A stretch of DNA of 64,000 nucleotides. It comes from Fidelibacterota bacterium. GTDB lineage: Bacteria; Pseudomonadota; Alphaproteobacteria; Rhodospirillales; Rhodospirillaceae. The notes under the pieces are model-generated. The model made no database searches, had not been told where the DNA came from, and saw only the letters and a list, made by a program, of their open reading frames with translations. The stretch covers positions 1 to 64,000 of the forward strand of contig CANJBL010000006.1 in assembly GCA_947472795.1 (NCBI GenBank). The letters run 5' to 3'. Positions 25,873 to 34,908 of the stretch are shown here, in pieces. How positions within the stretch are numbered: position 1 is the stretch's first letter; every line of letters starts with the position of its first letter. The translations under genes and the position numbers were made by a program.

Positions 25873-26346
25873 TCAGCTCCTCGTCGTCGCGTGCGCGACT
25901 TTTTTGATAGCGCGCTTGATACGCACGTAAGCCATGCAGCGGCAGAGGTTGCCGTTCATGGCTTCGTTGATCTGCTCGTCACTGGGGTTCGGGTTTTCAC
26001 GCAGTAGCGCGGCGGCGGACATGATCTGGCCCGACTGGCAGTAGCCGCATTGCGGTACCTGCTCCTCGATCCATGCCTGTTGCAACGGATGCGGCGCATC
26101 GGACGCCGCGAGCCCTTCGATGGTCACGACCTCGGCATCCACCACAGCGCCTACGGGAAGCACGCAAGCGCGCGTTGGCTGACCGTTGATGTGAACCGTG
26201 CATGCGCCACATTGCGCGATACCGCAGCCGAACTTGGTGCCGGTGAGGGCAAACTCGTCGCGGATGACCCAGAGCAGGGGCGTGTCAGCGGGCGCCTGCG
26301 AGGACACGCGCCGGCCATTGAGCATAAACGCAACGGTATTTGCCAT
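25873..26346 (-). CDS. [2Fe-2S] subunit, IorA-like
   Basis: A 157-residue small subunit that passes electrons from the molybdenum centre. The plant-type cluster ligands are Cys41, Cys46, Cys49 and Cys61 (CGIAQCGACTV...RAC); the second all-helical cluster uses Cys100, Cys103, Cys135 and Cys137 (CGYC and CRC). It has no signal peptide, as expected for a subunit carried out with its Tat-tagged partner. The start at 26346 begins MANTVAFMLNGR after AGGGAAG; a longer frame to 26406 lacks similarity. First gene of the two-gene operon. Confidence 0.93.
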   Translation of the reverse strand: MANTVAFMLNGRRVSSQAPADTPLLWVIRDEFALTGTKFGCGIAQCGACTVHINGQPTRACVLPVGAVVDAEVVTIEGLAASDAPHPLQQAWIEEQVPQCGYCQSGQIMSAAALLRENPNPSDEQINEAMNGNLCRCMAYVRIKRAIKKVAHATTRS

Positions 26347-26671
26347 GTTGGCTTCCCTGGGTGACGGCTGGATTAAAAATAGTGCCATGCCACAAGGCTT
26401 TATCAAAGACGCGACAGGCTCATCGGCACAGGTTTTATGGAGCCTAAAGGAGCGGAGTGCGGTGCATCCAGGTCACCGTGAAAAGCCTGGGCGAAATCCT
26501 GCGATGTAAGTAGGGGCCGGCTCTTCGCGTTCGCACTTGCGGAAAATACCCCACTTAATTCTGTGCCAATATATGGTTTTTGTGCCGATTTGTGGGTTTA
26601 GGCACCACCCCTAACCAAAAAGGCCCCAGTTTGGTTGCATTTTTATTTCTAAAGTTGAAAGCGCGTCCGTT
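26347..26671. other. Divergent promoter region
   Basis: No complete gene. It contains promoters for the molybdenum-hydroxylase operon and, presumably, what remains of the 5' end of the broken receptor. A 7-bp dyad AACCAAA (26613-26619)/TTTGGTT (26630-26636) lies close to the receptor frame. Confidence 0.4.
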
Positions 26672-29007
26672 TTGGGACTGGCGCCGGCGGCAAATGCTGC
26701 TCAGCAAGCCACGGCAGTTGGCGGCGATGTGGGCATTGGCGAAATCGTCGTCACCGCCACACGCAGAGAGGAATCCCTCGCGAAGGTTCCCATTAGCATC
26801 GCGGCCTTTACGCCCCAATTGTTGGAAGATCAGAACGTCAAGACACTGAATGACCTGTCGCGTTCGATCCCTTCGCTGAGCTTTAACGGCAACACTGTCG
26901 CAATTCGCGGCATCGGTTCATCGGCTGGGGCGCCGACCACGGGTGTTTATGTGGACGACACGCCGATTCAGATTATCGGTTTTGGATATGGCCTTCAGAA
27001 TCCGGTTCCGCTGCTGTTCGACCTTGACCGTGTGGAAGTGCTGCGCGGCCCGCAAGGCACCTTGTTCGGTGGCGGCGCCGAAGAGGTGGCGTCGTGCGCT
27101 ACATTACGCCGCAGCCTAGTCTGAGCAGCTACTCGGGCTATCTGCGCGCCGAAGCGGGCACCATCAAGAACGGCGCACAAAATTCGGAACTCGGGTTCGC
27201 TGTCGGCGGCCCGATCGTTGACGACAAGTTGGGTTTCCGAGTGAGCGCAGATCAGCGCACAAATGGCGGCTGGGTTGATTTCCTGGATCCGTGGTCTCAC
27301 CAATTGACCCGTAAAGACGGAAACAACGGCATGCAGCGCATGTTCAGGCTGGCCCTGACATGGGCGGCGACCGATGAGCTGAAAATCACACCGTCTTATC
27401 ATTGGCAGGAAGACATCGGCAGCAGCCAGTACGCCAACGGTAACATCGGCACCCAATCGGTCTACTATTCCGACCGGGACAAGGCCCAATACAGAGCTCT
27501 GACGTGGGGCAATAGCGTGGCCACCAATCGCTGGTTCTTGCCGGCCTTGAAGGTCGAATACGATACGCCGAACGTGAACATTATCTCCAGCACGTCTGCG
27601 ATTTTCTCGCATTACATGCAGAATCAAGATCCGTTCTACATGGTCACCAGTTATATTTCGGTGGGCCGCTACTTGCCCGGCGTCAACATCGTCCAGACGG
27701 ATGGATTTCATCTGCCGCCGGGCGCTCAGGCGTTTCAGCCGAACTACGGTAACCTCAATTCGTCGAAAGTGTTTACGCAGGAAGTTCGGGCACAGTCTGC
27801 TAGCGGCTCTGCTTTCCAGTGGGTCGTCGGCGGTTATTACACTCACAACCGCAATTTCAATCATGAGCAGGACGATACCCCGGGCTACGACGACTTCCTG
27901 ATGAAAGCCATCGGGATGAATGTTCAACAATGGTTCGGCGTTCCGCTGCTTTGCAACGCCTCCAACACAAGTTGCAACGTTCAATTTGAGCAACACTTCA
28001 CCGCGCGCGCCACTGACTTGGCCGCGTTCGGCGAGTTCAGTTACAACGTCACCGATGCGCTCAAGCTCACCGTCGGCCTTCGCGAAACGCAAAATAAGTT
28101 CTCGTTCGACGTCATTGCGCGCGGCGCGGCGAACGGAGGAACCGCGTCAGGAACGGGCGCGTCCAAAACCAGCGCCTTTACGCCGAAGTTCAACATTTCG
28201 TACCAGATTGACGAGAGCAACATGGTCTACGCCACGGCGGCGAAAGGTTTCCGCGCCGGTGGTGGTAACCAGCCGGTTCCCGCCACGACGTGCGGCGCCG
28301 ACTTGGCCAACCTGGGTCTCAAGGCTCCGCCGCCGACGTACGGACCCGATAGCGTCTGGAGCTACGAAGTGGGCGGAAAGAACAGATTGTTGGGCGGTGC
28401 CCTGTCGTTGGATTCCGCAGCCTACTATCTCAAGTGGAACAACATCCAAACGCGCATTGGGCTTCCTTGCGCCTTCGCCGTCGTCTTGAACTCGGGCGAA
28501 GTCACCGTGAAGGGCTTGGAGACCGCTATCAATGCGAGAGCGAATGATAACTTCAGCGGAAACCTCTCCATCGGCTATATGAACGGCAAGTACACCACAG
28601 GCCCCGCGACACCTCCGGGCGGCAAGCCGGTGGCCTCGGTGGGTGACCGACTGCCCGATCCGGATCTGAAAATCGCAGCCGGCGTGCAATACGATACGGA
28701 AGTCGCTACCCGTCCGATTTTCGCCCGCGTTGACTGGCAATACGCTCATACGGCCAATGCGGTTACGGTCCCGACCAACCCGGTGAACGCCTCATACGAT
28801 GCGCTCATTCCACGGCCGGCATCGCGAAGCTTCCTCACGGCCCGTACGGGTATAACCTTCGACAACTTGGATGTTTCGCTGTTCGTCGAGAATCTTTTGA
28901 ATTCGACGAAGCAGCTGAACCTGTCGCACACCAGAGGCCGTGCGTACTACCAGTTCACATCGTTCCGTCCGAGAACCATTACGGCTCAGGCTAAATACAA
29001 ATTCTAA
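26672..29007 (+). pseudogene. TonB-dependent receptor, frameshifted
   Basis: Two frames encode one receptor. The first (26672-27124) has LGLAPAANAAQQA (end of a signal peptide), the TonB-box region IGEIVVTATRREESLAKVP and plug motif EVLRGPQGTLFGGGAE. The second (usable from about 27085, ending 29007) continues with VRYITPQPSL and a full barrel to QAKYKF. Between them, GAAGAGGT at 27081-27088 would read through if one G were restored (GAAGGAGGT), so a single-base deletion explains the break. The 5' end lacks an ATG and the hydrophobic core of a signal peptide, a possible second lesion. Either a real pseudogene or a sequencing error. Confidence 0.85.
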
Positions 29008-29069
29008 AATACAGAGGCAGGGCGCTTTCAAATGACAATTGTGAGCGCGCTGTTTGACTGAACGATCTA

Positions 29070-29104
29070 AGCGGGCTCCGCCACCAGCGGGGCCCGTTCT
29101 ATTT
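29070..29104 (+). terminator. Terminator-like hairpin after the broken receptor
   Basis: GCGGGCTCCGC (29071-29081) pairs with GCGGGGCCCG (29087-29096) through one G-T pair, loop CACCA, followed by TTCTATTTCT. It separates the receptor from the flavoenzyme gene downstream. Confidence 0.6.
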
Positions 29105-29139
29105 CTAAAAGGTGAATCTCTATCCACAGCGGGGGGCCA

Positions 29140-31065
29140 ATGGCAAAGAACGTCGATAAAGATTTGGGCATGAATCGCGACATCAGCCGCCGCGATTTTA
29201 TCAATGGCGCAGTTGCTTCGGTTGGGGCGTCCGTGGTCGCTGGCAGCGTTGCCGCTGGTTCTCCGGCCAATGCAGCTCCACTGCCTTCCAATTATAATCC
29301 GCCGGCCCTTCAACACTTGCGTGGAAGCCATCCCGGCTCGTTTGAGTCCGCTCACGCGGTCCGCGATGCCAATGGCTGGAAAGCCATTCAGCAAAGCGCT
29401 GTGGATGTGGGTGAAAAGTATGACCTTGTCGTGGTCGGGGGCGGACTCTCCGGTCTGGCGGCGGCTCATTTCTACCGGAAACAGCATGGGGCCAACGCCC
29501 GCATACTGATCCTCGACAATCACGACGACTTCGGCGGCCATGCCAAGCGCAACGAGTTCGTCCACAATGGCCGGACCTTCATCGGCTATGGCGGCACCGA
29601 GCAGATCTATCATGGGCCATGGGACTTCAGCCCCTCGGCGCTCAGTGTGCTGACCGACATCGGCGTTGAGACCGACAAATTTTACAAGGCCTTCGATTGG
29701 ACGCGGTACGCGCGCATGCAGCTTACGGAAGGTGTCTTCTTCGATAAGGAGACCTTTGGCCGCGATCATTTGGCTGTCGGCGAAAGGCAGCTGCCGTGGG
29801 CTGAATTCCTGAAGGATGCGCCGCTCAGTCCGGCTGCGAAGGCCGATATCCTGCGGCTCTACGAAGACAACACCGACTACTTGCCCGACATGTCCGTCGC
29901 GCAAAAGCTCGAACTGCTGCGCGGCATGACCTACAACGAGTTTCTCCTGAAGGTCGCCAAGGCCGATCCCAGCGTCGTGCCGTACTTCCGCTCCCGGACG
30001 GATCGCGGAACCCGCCCCACGGACTATACGCCAGCCCTTTCCACGCGCTCGGCGCCAGAGTTGCTACCGGGCCTTAACGGCATGGGTCTGCCACCAGCCA
30101 CGCGTCGCTGGAAGCGCGACCCAGAGCAAATCTTCCATTTCCCCGACGGCAATGCCGGTGTGGCGCGGCTCTTGGTACGCTCGCTGATTCCGGCAGCTCT
30201 TCCTGCCGCGAACATGGAAGAGTCGGTGACCACAAAGGTGGCCTACGGCAATATCGATCTGCCGACGTCACCTGTACGCATTCGTGTATCGAGCATCGTG
30301 GTGAATGTTCGCCACCTGGGAGACCCGCATAGCGCCAAAGAAGTCGAGGTGACGTACCTTAATGGCGGCAAAGCTTACCGCGTCAAAGGGGCGAACGTGA
30401 TTATGGCTTGCTATAATTCCATGATCCCGTTCCTTTGCCCGGCACTGCCGGAGCCGCAAAAAAAGGCGCTCGCGTTCGCGGTGCGCTCGCCGCTCATTTA
30501 TACAAACGTGCTGATTTCAAACTGGCGTGCATGGGCCAAACTTGGCGTGCATTTCATTCATTCGCTCACCGGCTACTACCACGAACTCAAGCTCGACTTT
30601 CCGGTGGACATGGGCAGTCATAAGAGCGCTGCCTCGCCCGACGAGCCCATTGTCCTGCATTTAGAGAAGCGCTTTTTCGATCCGGGTCCGGCGGCGTGGA
30701 AAAATCCCGATATGAAGTCTATTCGGGATCGCTCAAGGTTGGGCCGCGCGCAACTTCTGGCGGCGAGCTACGAGGAAATGGAGCTGGAGATCCGCAGTTC
30801 ACTGGGGCGCATCCTGGGGCCCGGGGGCTTCGATCCAGCCCAAGATATTCTGGGTATTACGATCAACCGCTGGCCGCATGGGTATGCACAGGGGCGTGAT
30901 GCTGCGGTGGATCCAGAGTGGAAAGACGGCGAGCAGCCTTGGGTCATTGGCCGTCAGCGCTTTGGGCGCATCGCCATCGCGAATTCGGATGCTGGCGCCA
31001 GCGCGTTGACCCAGACAGCGTTTGATCAGGCTTATCGCGCTGTAAACGATTTGGCCGCTGTATAA
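29140..31065 (+). CDS. Tat-exported FAD oxidoreductase, spermidine-dehydrogenase-like
   Basis: A 641-residue flavoprotein. The twin-arginine signal is ISRRDFINGA (residues 15-24), followed by an Ala/Val-rich segment to about 48. The FAD Rossmann motif is VVVGGGLSGLAAAHFYR (about 97-113) with an acidic strand-2 end (ILDNHDDFGGHAKRNEF). Length and layout match bacterial spermidine-dehydrogenase-like proteins, which oxidise polyamines in the periplasm; another amine or alcohol substrate is possible. It follows the broken receptor in the same direction. GGGGGG stands before the ATG. Confidence 0.82.
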   Translation: MAKNVDKDLGMNRDISRRDFINGAVASVGASVVAGSVAAGSPANAAPLPSNYNPPALQHLRGSHPGSFESAHAVRDANGWKAIQQSAVDVGEKYDLVVVGGGLSGLAAAHFYRKQHGANARILILDNHDDFGGHAKRNEFVHNGRTFIGYGGTEQIYHGPWDFSPSALSVLTDIGVETDKFYKAFDWTRYARMQLTEGVFFDKETFGRDHLAVGERQLPWAEFLKDAPLSPAAKADILRLYEDNTDYLPDMSVAQKLELLRGMTYNEFLLKVAKADPSVVPYFRSRTDRGTRPTDYTPALSTRSAPELLPGLNGMGLPPATRRWKRDPEQIFHFPDGNAGVARLLVRSLIPAALPAANMEESVTTKVAYGNIDLPTSPVRIRVSSIVVNVRHLGDPHSAKEVEVTYLNGGKAYRVKGANVIMACYNSMIPFLCPALPEPQKKALAFAVRSPLIYTNVLISNWRAWAKLGVHFIHSLTGYYHELKLDFPVDMGSHKSAASPDEPIVLHLEKRFFDPGPAAWKNPDMKSIRDRSRLGRAQLLAASYEEMELEIRSSLGRILGPGGFDPAQDILGITINRWPHGYAQGRDAAVDPEWKDGEQPWVIGRQRFGRIAIANSDAGASALTQTAFDQAYRAVNDLAAV

Positions 31066-31080
31066 GTGAATATTCCAGGA

Positions 31081-31114
31081 AGTATTCCTCGGTTCATGCG
31101 AGCCGAGGAATACT
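31081..31114. terminator. Hairpin between convergent genes
   Basis: 12-bp arms AGTATTCCTCGG (31081-31092)/CCGAGGAATACT (31103-31114), 10-nt loop, without a clear T run. It lies between genes ending at 31065 and 31130. Confidence 0.6.
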
Positions 31115-31129
31115 GTCCAGGCTTAGCTG

Positions 31130-31657
31130 TTAGTCGCAGCGGACGACTTTGCCTTTTTGCGTGCCGGAGTAAGACACGATTTTCCAGCCCGCGTCGTTCT
31201 TCGACAGGATGTAAGCCACACCGCCCACCGACATAACCGAGTCATCGGTTTTATAGCGCGTGTTGTAACCGCTCACGATAGCGGCGCTCTGGCTCAGGAC
31301 GCAGACGTTCTCGATCGTGAAGATCGACTTGCCCCAACCGCTCTCGAGCAGGCCTTTGAGAGAAGCTTCAAAACCGGCGAGGGACTGTTCGTCGGTGAGA
31401 TTGTTTTGCGGGCCTTTGCCGGTGAGCAAAATCCAAGGAACATAGAAGGATTCCTTCTGCAGGCCCTTCATGTTCTTGTCGCGGAAGAATTGATAGTATT
31501 TCTGGACCGCCGCAGAGGCGTCCTTCTTGACCATCTCCATTTGCTCGCCGGTCATGCCGCCGCCTTGCGGAGCCTGGGCGGCGAGGACGGCCGTAGCCGG
31601 CACGAGGGTCGTGGCGGTCAGTGCGAGGGCGCGCGCGATTTTCTTAAAGAAAGTCAT
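31130..31657 (-). CDS. Secreted NTF2/SnoaL-like protein
   Basis: A 175-residue protein with a signal peptide (ALALTATTLVPATAVLAAQ, cleavage near residue 27) and a helix-rich start followed by beta strands (SIFTIENVCVLSQSAAIVSG; WKIVSYSGTQKGKVVRC) in the order of the cone-shaped NTF2-like fold. It has two Cys, one near the centre and one at the extreme C-terminus, in the same places as the protein at 37818-38324, so the two are probably paralogues. Function unknown; such folds act as small-molecule enzymes or ligand binders. GGGGAA precedes the ATG at 31657. Confidence 0.65.
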   Translation of the reverse strand: MTFFKKIARALALTATTLVPATAVLAAQAPQGGGMTGEQMEMVKKDASAAVQKYYQFFRDKNMKGLQKESFYVPWILLTGKGPQNNLTDEQSLAGFEASLKGLLESGWGKSIFTIENVCVLSQSAAIVSGYNTRYKTDDSVMSVGGVAYILSKNDAGWKIVSYSGTQKGKVVRCD

Positions 31658-31871
31658 GGTGATTCCCCAAAAGGTTTGATTGCACCGTAAATCTACAGTC
31701 GCGGGCGGGTCCCGCACAGGTGTTTTTGTCCCCAAAGGGCCGCTTTCAAGGTCACCAGCGGGGGGAAAAGACTCCCCGCCCGTTTTGGATCGCGGTACTC
31801 TGATCTGTTCCGGCCTGTCACAATTCAAATGGCAGGCCGGTATAGCCATACATCCGGGAGGGGACGACATC

Positions 31872-32792
31872 ATGGATCAGACCAACGAACGCAAGAAAAT
31901 GCCCGCGGAAGCGGTGGACCTTTATTCGCAATTCATTCACGGCGATATCGCCCGCCGCGACTTTCTCGATGGGTTGAAGCGTTTCGCCGTCGGCGGCCTG
32001 ACCGTCGGAGCGATGGTCGAGGCGTTGATGCCGAACTACGCGCTGGGCCAGCAGGTCCGCAAAGACGATGAGCGCATCAAAGTAAGTTATGAAACCGTGC
32101 CGTCGCCCGATGGCAATGGCTACATCAGGGGGTATTTCGCGCGGCCCTTCAGCCAGGACACGCGCACCGCGACACCGACGAAATTGCCCGGCGTGATCGT
32201 CATTCACGAAAACCGCGGCTTGAACCCGCACACGGAAGACGTCGCACGCCGCTTCGCCCTGGAGAACTTCATGGCGTTCGCGCCGGATGCGTTGTCGTCC
32301 GTCGGCGGTTATCCCGGCGACGATTTCAAGGGCGGTGAACTGTTCGGCAAGATCGACGGCGCTAAGCGGACGCAGGATTTCGTCGCCGCCGCGCGGTGGC
32401 TGAAGGGGCGCGCCGATTGCAACGGCAAGATCGCCGCGACGGGCTTCTGCTTCGGCGGGGGGCTGTCCAACACGTTGGCCGGCATACTGGGGCCGGATCT
32501 GGCAGCGGCGGCGCCGTTCTACGGCACTCCGACCAAGGCGGAAGAGGTGCCGAAGATCAAGGCGGCCATCCTCATTCATCACGGCGGGCTCGATAAGGCT
32601 TTGGCGGGTGGCTATCCCGCGCAGGAAGCCGAGCTGAAGAAAAACAAGATCAAGTACGAAGGCCACATCTATCCGGATTCCGTGCACGGCTTCTTCAACG
32701 ACGCCACGCCGGAGCGCTACAACAAGGTGACCGCACAGCAAGCCTGGACGCGCACCATCGAGTGGTTCAACCAGAATACGCGCGAGGCGTAA
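31872..32792 (+). CDS. Tat-exported dienelactone hydrolase family protein
   Basis: A 306-residue protein. After about 25 residues comes a twin-arginine motif (ARRDFLDGLKRFAVGGLTVG, residues 28-47). The hydrolase domain has IVIHENRGLNPH (Glu113 equivalent to the dienelactone-hydrolase gating Glu), nucleophile Cys193 in TGFCFGGG, an Asp candidate in HHGGLDKAL and His in DSVHGFFND. Dienelactone hydrolases open lactones formed in chloroaromatic breakdown; exported members have unknown substrates. GGAGGGG lies 9 bases before the ATG at 31872. A strong terminator follows. Confidence 0.88.
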   Translation: MDQTNERKKMPAEAVDLYSQFIHGDIARRDFLDGLKRFAVGGLTVGAMVEALMPNYALGQQVRKDDERIKVSYETVPSPDGNGYIRGYFARPFSQDTRTATPTKLPGVIVIHENRGLNPHTEDVARRFALENFMAFAPDALSSVGGYPGDDFKGGELFGKIDGAKRTQDFVAAARWLKGRADCNGKIAATGFCFGGGLSNTLAGILGPDLAAAAPFYGTPTKAEEVPKIKAAILIHHGGLDKALAGGYPAQEAELKKNKIKYEGHIYPDSVHGFFNDATPERYNKVTAQQAWTRTIEWFNQNTREA

Positions 32793-32810
32793 TTCACGGC
32801 TAAGAACAGT

Positions 32811-32846
32811 AAAGCCGCGGAGGGTGACCTCCGCGGCTTTTTTTAT
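32811..32846 (+). terminator. Rho-independent terminator
   Basis: AAAGCCGCGGAGG (32811-32823), GTGA loop, CCTCCGCGGCTTTTTTTATT. A perfect stem with a T run ends the dienelactone hydrolase transcript and can serve the convergent cupin gene. Confidence 0.93.
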
Positions 32847-32867
32847 TCCAGAGGCTAGAGGCGCGCG

Positions 32868-33356
32868 CTATTTTCCGCTGGGAATGTGGACCGACATCAA
32901 GATGAGCGTTCCATCAATGGCGCTGAACCAATGCGGCGTGTTGTGAGGGACGAGCATAAAGTCGCCCTTGGCCACGGCTTTGATTGTGCCGCCTTCTATG
33001 CCGGTTCCGCTCAGGTTTTCAGCATTCGTCCTGGTTTCGCCAGCCAGTTTTCCGCCCGTCACCATGGTTCCTTTGCCGTCGATGACATAAAAAAGTTCTG
33101 CTTCCTTTTCATGAACGGCAGCGGGGCCAACCAAGGTGCGATACTCCAGATTGGCTCTGTAAGGCGCTGACTGCAGGATTGTTTCGACAACGGTGGGTTG
33201 CCCATCCTTCTTGTCGGTCTTGGCTTTTGCGATCAAATCCATAACGTCGCTTGACGACGAGAACGTCTTGGGAGCCGGCGGCGCGGCGGTTTGTGCCATG
33301 CTTTGTGATGCGGCGGCAGCGGCCAAAAGTGTGATCAAAATCGCGATATGACGCAT
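32868..33356 (-). CDS. Secreted cupin protein
   Basis: A 162-residue protein with a signal peptide (MRHIAILITLLAAAAASQSM, cleavage near AQT at 22). The single cupin barrel spans about 60-160, with EKEAELFYVIDGKG (motif 1, lacking the usual HxH pair) and LVPHNTPHWFSAID (motif 2 with His). The partial metal site suggests ligand binding or a weak metal enzyme. AGGAGGG stands before the ATG. It is divergent from a PF03640 gene. Confidence 0.8.
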   Translation of the reverse strand: MRHIAILITLLAAAAASQSMAQTAAPPAPKTFSSSSDVMDLIAKAKTDKKDGQPTVVETILQSAPYRANLEYRTLVGPAAVHEKEAELFYVIDGKGTMVTGGKLAGETRTNAENLSGTGIEGGTIKAVAKGDFMLVPHNTPHWFSAIDGTLILMSVHIPSGK

Positions 33357-33446
33357 GAATCCCTCCTATTTTGAGACGATAATCATAACATGAATTTGTT
33401 ATAGTGACTTCAGGTCTTGGAACTTTGGCGCTGGATGAGGTGTGCG

Positions 33447-33860
33447 ATGGCTGTTTTGCGGATGACAATTCTCGGATTGGGCGCGCTGGCTGTGGCCGGC
33501 ACGGCGCTGGGGGCCATCGACGAAAACGCGGCGGTACCGGTGGACGTGAGCATTATCAGCCAAGGAACGGGGAAGGGCTTTATATTCCAGAACGTCTATG
33601 CTCAGCCGTTCTACATTTACGACAAGGACCAGCCCGGCAAGTCCGCTTGCGTGGATAAATGCGCGGAGGTGTGGATTCCGCTTTATCCCAGCGACCGCAA
33701 TGCGACCGACCTCGGCGATGCGTGGAAGCTCATCGTGCGTACCGACGGCTACAAACAATGGGCCTATAAAGGTAAGCCGCTTTACACCTTCGGCTACGGC
33801 GAGTTGCCGCCGCCGACGGCCAAGGATACGGCGGGCGTCTGGCACAAGCTGGAACCCTGA
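33447..33860 (+). CDS. Secreted PF03640-type repeat protein
   Basis: A 137-residue exported protein (signal LGLGALAVAGTALGAID, cleavage near residue 22). It has two copies of the short beta repeat of the secreted/lipoprotein_15 family: QPFYIYDKDQPGKSACVDKC followed by WIPLYP, then KQWAYKGKPLYTFGYGE. The CxxxC pair (CVDKC) is typical. The family has been linked only loosely to the periplasm and redox stress. ATG at 33447 follows GATGAGG; upstream in-frame starts exist at 33417 and 33435. The same family is found as a 435-residue version at 48976-50283. Confidence 0.8.
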   Translation: MAVLRMTILGLGALAVAGTALGAIDENAAVPVDVSIISQGTGKGFIFQNVYAQPFYIYDKDQPGKSACVDKCAEVWIPLYPSDRNATDLGDAWKLIVRTDGYKQWAYKGKPLYTFGYGELPPPTAKDTAGVWHKLEP

Positions 33861-33950
33861 GCGTCGGCTAGCGCGACATGCACGCGGCCCGAAAATTGAC
33901 ACTTTTCGGCGCCAGTCTGACCTCGCTTTCAGAGCGATTGGGGTCTTTGC

Positions 33951-34772
33951 ATGCGGCACATCCTGTCTCGCGCCATGTTTCGCACGATATCGCGTGCCTT
34001 GGTGGGCGCGTTTTGCATATTCGCACTTGGCGCCTGTGCGCCGAACTATTCGCCCAACACCTATTCGGGCAATGCGGTTCAACTTGCCAACCGGGTCGAA
34101 GCAGGTGTGATCATCGGCTATCGCCAGGTGGCTATTAGCGCAAGCGGGACCATCGGCACCGTGACCGGCGGCGCTGCCGGCGGTGTCCTGGGTGCGGAGT
34201 ACGCCAACTCGGCCCTGGTGACCGTGGGGGCCACGGCTGTCGGCAGCGTTATCGGCAGTACGCTCGATCATGCTATCGGTGACACCACGGGCTGGGAATA
34301 CATTGTGCGCAAGCCGAGTGGCGAGATGCTGTCGGTCACGCAGCGTGAGAAAACGCCGCTCTCTCTGGCCCAGAAAGTGCTGGTGATCATGGGTCCTCAA
34401 GCGCGCGTCGTGCCGGACTATTCGGTGGTGCCCGACGCGCCAGCCGTGCAGGTTGTGGCGCCTGTAGTAGAGAAAAAGCCCGAGGCCCCGGTGAAGGTGG
34501 AACTGGTGCTGTCGCTTCCGCCTGGTGTTGCCGTGCAGACCACAAACCTAGCGGCAAACGCAATCCCGAGCACAGAACCTCAGGCAGAGGGGACGCATGC
34601 ACCACCGAAACGGTCCGATGACCTTATTCCGGGTTTAAGCGATGCCATGAGGACGTTGGGGCTGAGTCCGATTGTGGCTACCCCGGCGGAAAACGCACGT
34701 ACCGCGACCGCTGAAACGAACCTTTGCGCTGCTGAGGCCACCGAAACCTGTTCTTCGGCTCCCGTGAACTGA
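33951..34772 (+). CDS. Glycine-zipper outer-membrane lipoprotein (SlyB-like)
   Basis: A 273-residue lipoprotein: signal with lipobox LGAC, acylated Cys29. After a short NYSPNTYSGNAVQL linker comes VEAGVIIGYRQV and a glycine-zipper stretch (about 67-110; GTVTGGAAGGVLGAEYANSA) typical of SlyB/Pcp-type envelope lipoproteins. The usual family length is about 155. Here a Pro/Ala/Val-rich and Thr-rich extension of about 120 residues follows, ending with several Cys (LCAAEATETCSS). The extension is probably disordered. A second ATG at 33975 is also usable. Confidence 0.8.
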   Translation: MRHILSRAMFRTISRALVGAFCIFALGACAPNYSPNTYSGNAVQLANRVEAGVIIGYRQVAISASGTIGTVTGGAAGGVLGAEYANSALVTVGATAVGSVIGSTLDHAIGDTTGWEYIVRKPSGEMLSVTQREKTPLSLAQKVLVIMGPQARVVPDYSVVPDAPAVQVVAPVVEKKPEAPVKVELVLSLPPGVAVQTTNLAANAIPSTEPQAEGTHAPPKRSDDLIPGLSDAMRTLGLSPIVATPAENARTATAETNLCAAEATETCSSAPVN

Positions 34773-34908
34773 GGCCATCGGCGAGAAGGGTTCGATTATT
34801 CCGGGCTCGGGCGTGGAAACGCGCGCGCATTCTGTTAACGTTATAAGGTCGCATGGCCTGAAAGCCGCATACGGCGAGGGCGACGTGCGGACTTAGAACG
34901 GATTCATC

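Noticed and set aside
28792-29904. 370-residue minus-strand frame across the receptor/flavoenzyme border
   Set aside because: Antisense to two recognisable genes, no ribosome binding site and no family resemblance.
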